Assembly: GCA_016188575.1 (NCBI GenBank)
Contig: JACPHN010000030.1
Coordinates: 1 to 17,479 of the forward strand
Reading direction: 5' to 3'
Length of the DNA: 17,479 nucleotides
Source: Candidatus Schekmanbacteria bacterium
GTDB lineage: Bacteria > CSSED10-310 > JACPHN01
The stretch's first letter is position 1. The number at the start of each line of letters is the position of its first letter. The notes under the pieces were generated by a model that was not told the DNA's origin, ran no database searches, and saw nothing but the letters and a program-made list of their open reading frames with translations. This document shows, in pieces, positions 1-5,478 of this stretch. The position numbers were made by a program, and so were the translations under genes.

Positions 1-2
1 AC

Positions 3-389
3 TTTCATGAGGATGACTGGGAGTGGGCCGCCGTCGACACGAAACGCCGGCTGCGACCTGGCATGTTCATCGCCCAGGTCGTGGGCAAGTCCATGGAGCC
101 AGCGATACCAGACGGCGCTTTCTGCCTCTTCACCGCGCCCGCTGGGGGTACACGGCGAGGCAAGACCGTCCTCGTGCAGCTGCGCGACGGCACCGACCCC
201 GAGACAGGCGAGCGGTACACCGTCAAGCGCTACGAGAGCCAGAAGGTCCGCGATGGCGAGTCATGGCGTCACGCCCAGATCGTGCTGAAGTCCATCAACC
301 CAGACTTCGCATCCATCGTCCTTACCGGCGAGGAGGGTGAGCTCCAAGTCATTGCCGAGTTCCTTGAGGTGGTCGGGGGTGTGAGGTGA
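3..389 (+). CDS. S24 (LexA-like) peptidase domain protein, 5' end outside window
   Basis: The frame is open from the left edge to the TGA at 387-389, so the N-terminus lies outside the window; the ATG at 63 is internal to a domain that already begins upstream (residues read [11 protein letters not shown]). The visible part is one S24 LexA/UmuD-type fold. It has the serine motif GKSMEP followed by the proline-containing PDGAFCLF turn, and about 45 residues later the lysine motif YTVKRYE, which gives the Ser-Lys dyad of the family. In known proteins this domain self-cleaves (LexA, UmuD, phage repressors) or forms the C-terminus of larger nucleases or helicases. No DNA-binding part is visible, so a repressor role cannot be claimed. 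It is the last gene of the first visible integron cassette, ending 22 bases before attC1. The domain call is firm; the function of the whole protein is unknown. Confidence 0.8.
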   Translation, partial: FHEDDWEWAAVDTKRRLRPGMFIAQVVGKSMEPAIPDGAFCLFTAPAGGTRRGKTVLVQLRDGTDPETGERYTVKRYESQKVRDGESWRHAQIVLKSINPDFASIVLTGEEGELQVIAEFLEVVGGVR

Positions 390-411
390 CGCGGGGCACT
401 CGAAATTCGGC

Positions 412-623
412 GCCTAACAACCGCGTGCACCTGACTCGCTGGCGCTCGCAGGTGTCGCGGAACGTTCTTCCGACGCTGCGCGTCGGAAGAACGGGGCGCC
501 GGGCAAGGCCCCGGTTGTTCCGCCGCGCTGATCCGCGCGGCAGAACAACCGGGTGCAGCGGACAGCGCCCTGCGGTAGTAAGCTACCTCCGGGTGCTGCC
601 GCTGACCCGGCGCCCCGTTGGGC
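412..623 (+). other. attC1, integron cassette recombination site (long form)
   Basis: The site starts with the R'' core GCCTAAC (412-418) and ends with the R' core GTTGGGC (617-623), matching RYYYAAC and GTTRRRY. The 212-base interior is strongly palindromic. A 19-bp stem (510-528 with 535-553, one mismatch, six-base loop) carries CCCGGTTGTTCC and its complement. Positions 474-621 are nearly identical to 1258-1405 in attC2. Recombination would fall between G617 and T618. It is long for an attC but has the right ends and lies directly downstream of a plus-strand gene. Confidence 0.75.
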
Positions 624-639
624 GGACAATGAGCCGAGC

Positions 640-996
640 ATGATGAGTGAACCGCGGATCATCGAGCTGAGGGGAGTGACAATCGAGTGCCGCGTTGACG
701 AGACGCTGGCGCCTACCGTACTACGTCCATTCGCGGGAACAACGCCACTTGACTCGGAGGTGGATGCACTTCCGCTACCTGAGCGTCCGAGGTGGCTTCG
801 GATCGCCATCCGGCTCTTGCGTGGGTACCGGAGCCACATTGGCCATCGGTTGGGCCACCGGTGTGTGTTCGAGCCTAGCTGTTCGCGATTCGCGGAGCTT
901 GCTCTTCGTCGGAAGGGAGCGATGCGAGGACTCTGGTTTGCTCTACGTCGCCTCAGCCGGCGCAGACCTGGTGCGGGGGGGATCGACCTCCCCTGA
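640..996 (+). CDS. yidD: YidD-like membrane insertion factor (cassette gene)
   Basis: This 118-residue protein carries the hallmark YidD motif near residues 68-85: CVFEPSCSRFAELAL then RRKG, compared with the family CRFxPSCSxYAxEA...G pattern. YidD is a small membrane-associated protein that helps YidC/Sec insertion of inner-membrane proteins. The later conserved RC of the family is RR here (RRLSRRRPG), and the usual DPVP tail is only loosely echoed by GIDLP, so it is divergent. About 60 residues precede the motif, a longer N-terminus than in housekeeping YidD. ATG at 640 or 643 is possible (MMSEPR); both lie just after the attC1 junction, as expected for the first gene of a cassette. It has no rnpA, rpmH or yidC neighbours, which argues for an acquired copy. 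Family recognition is good; activity is uncertain. Confidence 0.75.
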   Translation: MMSEPRIIELRGVTIECRVDETLAPTVLRPFAGTTPLDSEVDALPLPERPRWLRIAIRLLRGYRSHIGHRLGHRCVFEPSCSRFAELALRRKGAMRGLWFALRRLSRRRPGAGGIDLP

Positions 997-1019
997 ATCT
1001 GATCACGAATGGAGGAAAC

Positions 1020-1214
1020 ATGCGGTACATCATCGAGCCTATAGGAGCTCAGTTCGCGAACAGGGATCTTCCGAAGCTAGCCGAGTGATTCGAGCAGCGT
1101 GCGAGGGAGGGGTATCGATTGCATTCGGTGTTCCAGGTCTCGCAGCCCGGATGCCTCGGAATCGGGCAGCCGACGATCACGTACCTGGCTGTTTACGAGA
1201 GTAGGGAGCCGTAG
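1020..1214 (+). pseudogene. DUF4177-like small protein interrupted by an in-frame TGA
   Basis: A ribosome-binding site GGAGGAAAC sits directly before ATG 1020. The frame reads MRYIIEPIGAQFANRD..., meets TGA at 1086-1088 (codon 23), then continues open to TAG at 1212-1214 with FEQRAREGYRLHSVFQVSQ and a closing TYLAVYE strand. The whole 64-codon reading has the plan of DUF4177-type proteins: an N-terminal strand, a helix ending near EGYRL, then two strands. So it looks like one small gene broken by a nonsense mutation, or a sequencing error at that base. It is the second gene of cassette 2, and its end is 17 bases before attC2. The function of the family is unknown. A 22-residue peptide ending at the TGA is the conservative alternative. 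Confidence 0.5.
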
Positions 1215-1231
1215 GTGCGGAGCGCGATGCC

Positions 1232-1407
1232 GCCCAACAACAGCAGGCAGCGGACGGCGCTGCGCGTCGGAAGAACGGGGCGCCGGGCAAGGCCCCGGTT
1301 GTTCCGCCGCGCTGATCCGCGCGGCGGAACAACCGGGTGCAGCGGACAGCGCCGTGCGGTAGTAGACTACCTCCGGGTGCTGCCGCTGACTCGGCGCCCC
1401 GTTGGAC
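1232..1407 (+). other. attC2, integron cassette recombination site
   Basis: R'' is GCCCAAC (1232-1238) and R' is GTTGGAC (1401-1407). The excised cassette 2 (618-1401) would begin with TTGGGC, so its circular R' becomes GTTGGGC, the exact complement of its own R''. This is the strongest internal proof of a real cassette. The interior has a perfect 19-bp stem (1294-1312 with 1319-1337, loop TGATCC), an outer pairing of GGGGCGCCG with CGGCGCCCC, and a small hairpin at GGTAG/CTACC. It is 176 bases long. Confidence 0.85.
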
Positions 1408-1497
1408 TGCCCCAGCCACAGGGGACACCAATACAGATGTCGCGGGTTCCCTGCGTCTATAGCAGGGCCGCCCATGCCCCCGGAGTAGAATGACGGC

Positions 1498-1713
1498 ATG
1501 AAGACCGAAGACATCGAGAACGAGGTGTTGAAGCTAGACCCGAAGGCCCGCGCACACCTTGCACGACGCCTACTGGCCAGTCTCGATGACCTCTCGCCGG
1601 CCGAGGTCGAGGACGCCTGGGCTGAGGAGGCGCTCCACAGGGACTCCGATGACGAAAGCGCCGATCAGCCGGCCAACCAAGTCATCAGGGACGCCCGCGC
1701 GCGACTCGCTTGA
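1498..1713 (+). CDS. Antitoxin of a RelE/ParE-type toxin-antitoxin pair
   Basis: This 71-residue acidic protein has the plan of the 'addiction module component' antitoxins (TIGR02574-like): an N-terminal helix with LDPKARAHLARRLLASLDDLS, then an acidic stretch with EDAWAEEALHR, then a C-terminal IRDARARLA helix. Such antitoxins bind and neutralise the toxin encoded just downstream, and often repress their own promoter. The stop codon TGA (1711-1713) overlaps the TTG start of the toxin, so the two are translationally coupled, which fits a neutralising partner. A GGAG lies 12 bases before the ATG, a slightly long spacing. The gene lies in cassette 3, between attC2 and attC3, a common place for such pairs because they stabilise cassette arrays. 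Confidence 0.85.
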   Translation: MKTEDIENEVLKLDPKARAHLARRLLASLDDLSPAEVEDAWAEEALHRDSDDESADQPANQVIRDARARLA

Positions 1714-2009
1714 GCATCGAGCAAGCCAACTTCCATCCGCTCGCAACTCGTGAGTTGAACGACGCCGCCGCGTACTACGAGTTCCAGAATCGCGGCCTGG
1801 GACTTGACTTTCTCGCCGCCGTCGAGCACACGATCGACCGCCTCTTGCGCTTCCCCAAATCAGGCCGCCTCCTCCGGGGCACCGTCCGCCGGGCTCTCCT
1901 GCGGGGATTCCCTTACGCCCTGCTCTATCGCGAGAGGGCGGACGGCATTCGCATTCTCGCTGTCATGCACACTCGGCGACGACCGTGGTACTGGACCCGT
2001 CGCAGATGA
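1710..2009 (+). CDS. RelE/ParE-family toxin (cassette gene)
   Basis: This 99-residue basic protein fits the RelE/ParE fold. An N-terminal strand leads to HPLATRELNDAAAYYE (helix 1), then a helix AVEHTIDRLLRFPKSGR, the family turn that leads into RRALLRGFPYALLYR, and a final strand IRILAVMHTRRRPWYW. Family members either cut ribosome-bound mRNA or poison gyrase; the sequence does not decide which. The late His-Thr-Arg-Arg-Arg and Tyr residues sit where ribosome-dependent RelE members keep basic and aromatic residues. The likely start is TTG 1710, overlapping the antitoxin stop; no better ATG keeps the first strand. It ends ten bases before attC3, so the pair fills cassette 3. Family confidence is high; the target is unknown. 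Confidence 0.87.
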   Translation: MSIEQANFHPLATRELNDAAAYYEFQNRGLGLDFLAAVEHTIDRLLRFPKSGRLLRGTVRRALLRGFPYALLYRERADGIRILAVMHTRRRPWYWTRRR

Positions 2010-2019
2010 GACGAAGGCA

Positions 2020-2079
2020 GTCCAACAACCGGTTGCAGCGGACGGCGCTGCGCGCCGCCGCTGAATCGGAGCGTTAGGC
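2020..2079 (+). other. attC3, short 60-bp integron cassette recombination site
   Basis: R'' is GTCCAAC (2020-2026) and R' is GTTAGGC (2073-2079), 60 bases in all, the classic '59-base element' size. Cassette 3 (1402-2073) begins TTGGAC, so its excised-circle R' is GTTGGAC, an exact complement of this R''. The left half shares the run GCAGCGGACGGCGCTGCGCG with attC2, which shows that the sites of this array belong to one family. The next cassette would start at 2074 with TTAGGC. Confidence 0.88.
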
Positions 2080-2113
2080 GACCCCGAGGGTCGCGACGAA
2101 GAGGAGTCACATC

Positions 2114-2311
2114 ATGATCCCTACGATCATTGCCATCGCCATCCTGGTCTTGGGCGCCCTTGCAGCCCAAAAGGCGATCGCAACCCCGAAGCCGCTCTCG
2201 ATGACGCAAGACGAGACCAGGCGTGCCGAAAATGTGCGCCATGAGGAGGTGAGCAAAAATAACTTGAACACTTTTGGTCAAACTGCGGGGACTCTGGGTT
2301 TCAGCCGGTAG
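2114..2311 (+). CDS. Small single-helix membrane peptide, probably truncated
   Basis: The 65-codon ORF starts at ATG 2114 with a strong ribosome-binding site (GAGGAG, seven bases upstream). Residues 1-19 form one hydrophobic helix (IPTIIAIAILVLGALAAQ), followed by a charged stretch (MTQDETRRAENVRHEEVSK). I do not recognise the family. It is the only gene of the fourth cassette, which opens at 2074 after attC3. From about 2250 the composition changes (AAAAATAACTTGAAC), where transposon DNA seems to start, so roughly the last 20 residues (KNNLNTFGQTAGTLGFSR) are probably vector-like read-through into the insertion rather than native protein. No attC with the expected GCCTAAC follows, so the cassette is cut off. 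Confidence 0.5.
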   Translation: MIPTIIAIAILVLGALAAQKAIATPKPLSMTQDETRRAENVRHEEVSKNNLNTFGQTAGTLGFSR

Positions 2312-2600
2312 CTCCCTTCTCCGTGAAACTCGTCTCGTTCAACGACGAGGCCCGTGATCTCCTCGTCCGAACCCTTGACCCCTGCTGCATGCATCCTCTC
2401 GTCAAGCGCTGCCTTGATCTCGAGCCCCTCGCGGGTCGCGGCATTGCCGATCAGATTCACCACGACCTCCCGGCTGGTGAGCGGTCGCCCCCGCAGTCGG
2501 CGGTGATCAGCAGGCGAGTGGCCTGTGGGTAGGCTGCCTCACCATTTCCCGCCACCAGCGCCGCATGCTCTCCACGGCAAACTCGGCAGTGTCGTGTACG
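2278..2600 (-). pseudogene. ISAzo13-type transposase remnant, C-terminal, frameshifted and internally deleted
   Basis: Read right to left, the pieces match the order of ISAzo13-family DDE transposases. HDTAEFAVESMRRWWREM comes first, then after a one-base frame change near 2536 YPQATRLLITADCGGDR (the strand with a catalytic Asp). After a second frame change near 2485 comes GRPLTSREVVVNLIGNAATR, and finally the tail SDEEITGLVVERDEFHGEG and YRLKPR. The segment normally lying between TADCGG and GRPLTS (about 60-70 residues, including the HFPPGTSKWNKIEH region) is missing. So this is a dead fragment. AT-rich AAAAATAACTTGAAC at about 2256-2270 may be the transposon end. It is joined upstream, without a stop, to an IscB N-terminus. 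Confidence 0.75.
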
Positions 2601-2812
2601 ACGAGGGCGACCCCCGTCGTCTTCGACCCGGGATCGAGCTTCACCTCGACGGGCTGGGTCTCACGGCCGACCCTTTCCTGCAGGACAATCGTGAACGGCA
2701 CGCGACGGAAGGCCGCCGCCTTGCCGTCGCGGAGGAGTCGTCTCGCCCGCGCCGGGCGGCACGGCATGAGCGGGCACCGTTCGCCATCGAGCACGAACAC
2801 TCGGTTGGGCAT
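2597..2812 (-). pseudogene. iscB: IscB-like nuclease, N-terminal fragment (RRXRR/PLMP plus RuvC-I)
   Basis: From ATG 2812 (ribosome-binding site GGGAGGAG, seven bases upstream) the protein reads VFVLDGERCPLMPCRPARAR, RLLRDGKAAAF, FTIVLQER and VKLDPGSKTTGVAL. This is the N-terminus of IscB, the RNA-guided HNH nuclease ancestor of Cas9. It has the PLMP element (residues 14-17), the Arg-rich RRXRR-type domain and RuvC motif I with its catalytic Asp (residue 60). After about residue 72 the sequence switches in frame to an ISAzo13 transposase (HDTAEFAVES). The bridge helix, HNH domain and remaining RuvC motifs are absent, so no nuclease remains. The intact start and ribosome-binding site mean a 101-residue hybrid peptide could still be made, ending at 2507. 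Confidence 0.8.
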
Positions 2813-3012
2813 CGTTGTCTCCTCCCTCGCCCTCGAAGGGGCCTTGTTACCTTGGCTTCTCGCCTCCGAAGAGGCGGTAACGTGCGCCTCGTCGATGTCG
2901 GACGGGCTGAGTACCCCAGACCTTCGCGGTGGTCTCCTTGGCCGCTCACGATCCGGGGCGACAGGGCCGGGAGCTGGCGCTCGCACTCCCGGGTGTCGTC
3001 ACCCGCCTGACG
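2813..3012 (-). ncRNA. HEARO / omega-RNA candidate upstream of the IscB start
   Basis: In intact IscB loci the guide RNA (HEARO, omega-RNA) is encoded just upstream of iscB on the same strand; this is established for the family. Here that 200-base stretch is packed with short perfect stems: CGGGTG/CACCCG at 2990-3005 with loop TCGT, and CCGGGAG/CTCCCGG at 2967-2992 (mutually exclusive with the first). Others are AGACC/GGTCT at 2918-2935, GTTACC/GGTAAC at 2846-2881 enclosing CGCCTC-CGAA-GAGGCG at 2861-2876, and GCCCTCGAAGGGGC just before the iscB ribosome-binding site. No coding frame looks real. The 5' boundary is not visible; the guide would be templated by DNA to the right of about 3012. 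I rely on position and structure, not on a covariance match. Confidence 0.65.
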
Positions 3013-3026
3013 TAGCCCGATGAAGA

Positions 3027-3049
3027 TCAGGTCATTCCTTCTCCTCCTG
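3027..3049 (-). promoter_or_regulatory. Orphan ribosome-binding site and start codon after flgL
   Basis: About 80 bases after the flgL stop, the minus strand has a very strong AGGAGGAGAAGGA directly before ATG (3035-3033), but the frame is only ATG-ACC-TGA. A start signal this good with no gene behind it suggests that the next gene of the flagellar operon lost its body when the HEARO/IscB element arrived just downstream. In related operons csrA or fliW commonly follows flgL, but nothing left here allows naming the lost gene. Confidence 0.5.
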
Positions 3050-3059
3050 GCTGCGGCTG

Positions 3060-3096
3060 GTCACCTCGGAGCCCGGGGTCTCCCCCAGGCGGTGAC
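3060..3096 (-). other. Stem-loop downstream of flgL
   Basis: GTCACC (3060-3065) pairs with GGTGAC (3091-3096), with an inner CCCCGGGGTCTCCCCC-type pairing. No T-run follows on the minus strand, so it is not a classic intrinsic terminator. It could be an mRNA-stabilising or weak attenuating hairpin between flgL and the orphan start codon. Confidence 0.35.
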
Positions 3097-3126
3097 GACC
3101 CGACTCCGTTTTCGCCCGGCAGCCGT

Positions 3127-4014
3127 TCATGCCATGAAGTCGAGGAGGTTCGTCTGCGTGATCCGGGGAAAGATCGCCAGCGTCGCCCGCACCGCGGTCT
3201 CCTCCTGAACGAGCTCCGAGATCGACTCCGCCAGGTCGGCATCCCCCTCTTTCGAGATGCGCGAGGCGAGCGACACCTCGTCGCTCGCGTGGCGATCGTC
3301 CGATTCCTGAGTGCGCTGCATGATTGCGCCGATCTCCGTGCGCGCCTCGGAAATCTGGGTCTCGGACAGCTCGAGCTGTGCGAGTTGTGCAGCGATTCCG
3401 GGCGTGTTATCGGCGTTCAGCTCGGTGCTCAAGTCGGAAAAAACCTGGAAGATGTCCACCGTGCTCTGAAATACGGTGTCGCCAGGGATGTTGGACTCCA
3501 CGAAATCGGCATCGGTGACCTGAACCTGCACGCGGTCGTTGTTTCCGTTATACGTGACGGCGCCGCCGACCCCGACGGTAAAGGGCAGGGTCTCCGTTTC
3601 CGTACCGCTGAAGATGAACTTGTTGTTGTGGCTGCTGTTGGCGAGCGCGACGAGCTGTTGGCGCAGCTCGTCCACCTCGACCGCAATCGCGGCGCGGTCG
3701 GTGGGGTTCGTGGTTTCCGATGCTCCCTGAGCGGCAAGCTCCTTGGCACGGACCAGAAGATCGTTGACGTCCGCCAGCACCGCGTCGGTGCGCTCGAGAT
3801 AGAGCTCGGCACTCGCGATGTTGCGCTGATACTGCTCGAGCCGACTCTTGGAGTCGGTCAGCGACAAGATCGTTGCAGTGGTGAACGCATCGTCGGAGGG
3901 CTTCGCCACCTTTTTCCCCGTCGCCAGCTCGAGCTGAAGCTCCTCGATTCGCACCTGATTCATGTTGGTTTCGCGCAGGAAGTTGCGGTGCAGCATCGAA
4001 GTCGTGATCTTCAT
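3127..4014 (-). CDS. flgL: FlgL, hook-filament junction protein 3
   Basis: This 295-residue protein has the flagellin-like architecture of FlgL (HAP3). An N-terminal helix MKITTSMLHRNFLRETN leads to the family signature LELATGKKVAKPSDD, a long helical D0/D1 segment (NIASAELYLERTDAVLADVN), a beta middle (FIFSGTETETLPF), and a C-terminal helix with ISKEGDADLAESISELVQ and TNLLDFMA. FlgL is secreted through the flagellar channel and sits between FlgK and the filament. The ATG at 4014 has a ribosome-binding site (GGGAGGTAGG) and follows flgK by 48 bases. Length and both terminal helices look complete. It is now the last intact gene of the operon. FlgN is the expected export chaperone, encoded two genes upstream. 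Confidence 0.96.
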   Translation of the reverse strand: MKITTSMLHRNFLRETNMNQVRIEELQLELATGKKVAKPSDDAFTTATILSLTDSKSRLEQYQRNIASAELYLERTDAVLADVNDLLVRAKELAAQGASETTNPTDRAAIAVEVDELRQQLVALANSSHNNKFIFSGTETETLPFTVGVGGAVTYNGNNDRVQVQVTDADFVESNIPGDTVFQSTVDIFQVFSDLSTELNADNTPGIAAQLAQLELSETQISEARTEIGAIMQRTQESDDRHASDEVSLASRISKEGDADLAESISELVQEETAVRATLAIFPRITQTNLLDFMA

Positions 4015-4062
4015 TGGTTCCTACCTCCCATGTTAATTCTCGCTTGACAGTCTCCTGCCCTG

Positions 4063-5463
4063 TTACCTTCCGAGCTCTGATATCAATGTTCCCATAAGGC
4101 CGTCGATGACGGAAATATACTTAGACGCGGCCTGATACATCTTCTGATATCGCATCAAATCAGCAGCCTCTTCATCGAGAGAAACTCCAGACAGAGAATC
4201 TCTCCTATTCTCGAGTTGATACAGAACGGCATCGTCCGTCTCGCGCTTGCTGTTAAGACCTATGATTTCGTTTCCGATCTCCACGACCATGCTATTGTAG
4301 TATTCATCAAAGGTATCGCTCGCCCCGTTCATGGTCAGCGCCTGCTGAAGACCCGCTATCGAGTTGGCAATCGAGTTGTCCCCCGGCGCTCCCGTGCCCG
4401 ACGCGGCAATCAACCGCACGTCGGCCACAATCGCCGGGTCGACCGCCATCAGCGTCGCACCCGTTCCGGGTATGAAGAAGTCTTGCGCGAGGTTGTTGCC
4501 GTTCAGATCGAAGCCCGTCGTGTGCAGCGCATTCACCTGGTCGATGATCCCGTTGGCCAGCTCGTCCAGCTTGGCCATCTCATTTTGCAGCGTGGTGTCC
4601 CGGGAGTAGAGGGCGCCCTGAAGCGTGCCCCCTTCGATGAAGTCCGTCAGATCGATGAGATTGCCGTTGACGTCGAGCCGGACATCATACAAGTTGTTGT
4701 TGGCAGGATCTCGGAAGGCCACGAGCTCCTGCGTCTGGTTGGCGATAACCAGCGGCCCCCCGGCGCCGCGAACCTCCACGAAGAGCATGCCATTGTTGTC
4801 CTCGAACGAATCGATCGCCACGTGCCGGCTCAGCTCCTGCACCAGCACGTCTCGCTGGTCGCGAAAGTCGTTCGCGGGGGTTCCGGACGTTTCTTGCTGG
4901 GCGATCATCACGTTGAGCTTGGCGATTTCCGCGGTGATGCTATTGATCGAGTCGACCTCGAGGGAAACCGTCGTATCGGTATCGCGGAGCAAGCCATTGA
5001 GGCGCGACTGGGTATCGCGAAAAGACGCCGCGAGGGATTCGGCGCGGCGCATCACGTTGTTGCGAAACGCGGTGTTTTCGGGGGCCGATGCCAGGTCGTG
5101 CCAGGCGCTGAAGAAGGTGCTGATCGAGTCCTTGAGGCCGGTCTCGGAGAGGTCGTTGAGGTTGGACTCGATTTGCTCCCAGGCGACGAGCTTCTGCTCG
5201 GTGCTGCCCACGCGCTCCTGCTGTCTCACGAGCTGATCGCCCAGAAAGCGGTCGTAGACGCGTTTGATCTGCTCGATTTCCACGCCTGAACCGAGCACTC
5301 CTTCGGCGAAGTTGGTGGGCAGCCGCGCCTGGAGCCCGACTTCCTGGCGGGAGTAGCCGAACGTGTTGACGTTCGTGATGTTGTGGCCGATCGCGGACAA
5401 CGCCGTCTGGCTGGTAAAAAGCGCTGACAAGCCCGTGTCGAGTGCGGAAAACAGGTTGCTCAT
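4063..5463 (-). CDS. flgK: FlgK, hook-associated protein 1
   Basis: This 466-residue protein begins with the rod/hook motif LFSALDTGLSALFTSQ and ALSAIGHNITNVNTFGYSRQ, the conserved N-terminal ANNxANxxTxGYSR-like block. It ends with the FlgK C-terminus (GVSLDEEAADLMRYQKMYQA, then AASKYISVIDGLMGTLI). FlgK caps the mature hook and joins it to FlgL. The middle domain is short compared with the roughly 550-residue enterobacterial protein, which is normal outside that group. The start has a clean ribosome-binding site (AGGAGG, seven bases before ATG 5463) that overlaps the end region of the upstream flgN-like gene. Both termini, which form the coiled-coil D0 domain, are intact. Confidence 0.97.
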   Translation of the reverse strand: MSNLFSALDTGLSALFTSQTALSAIGHNITNVNTFGYSRQEVGLQARLPTNFAEGVLGSGVEIEQIKRVYDRFLGDQLVRQQERVGSTEQKLVAWEQIESNLNDLSETGLKDSISTFFSAWHDLASAPENTAFRNNVMRRAESLAASFRDTQSRLNGLLRDTDTTVSLEVDSINSITAEIAKLNVMIAQQETSGTPANDFRDQRDVLVQELSRHVAIDSFEDNNGMLFVEVRGAGGPLVIANQTQELVAFRDPANNNLYDVRLDVNGNLIDLTDFIEGGTLQGALYSRDTTLQNEMAKLDELANGIIDQVNALHTTGFDLNGNNLAQDFFIPGTGATLMAVDPAIVADVRLIAASGTGAPGDNSIANSIAGLQQALTMNGASDTFDEYYNSMVVEIGNEIIGLNSKRETDDAVLYQLENRRDSLSGVSLDEEAADLMRYQKMYQAASKYISVIDGLMGTLISELGR

Positions 5464-5478
5464 GCGCTAGCCTCCTTG

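Noticed and set aside
386-643. Arg-rich frames in 386-643 and 1177-1493
   Set aside because: They lie inside the attC sites and recur only because the DNA is repeated; hairpin DNA explains them.
695-1204. 169-codon frame overlapping the YidD-like and DUF4177-like genes
   Set aside because: It is out of frame with both recognisable genes and shows no motif.
3033-3035. csrA fragment read from CTGATCTTC after the orphan ATG
   Set aside because: Only three codons resemble the csrA start and they need a two-base frame change; too little to claim.
4216-5289. 357-codon plus-strand frame opposite flgK
   Set aside because: It is a mirror of the flgK coding sequence, with no ribosome-binding site and His/Arg-rich composition typical of antisense frames.
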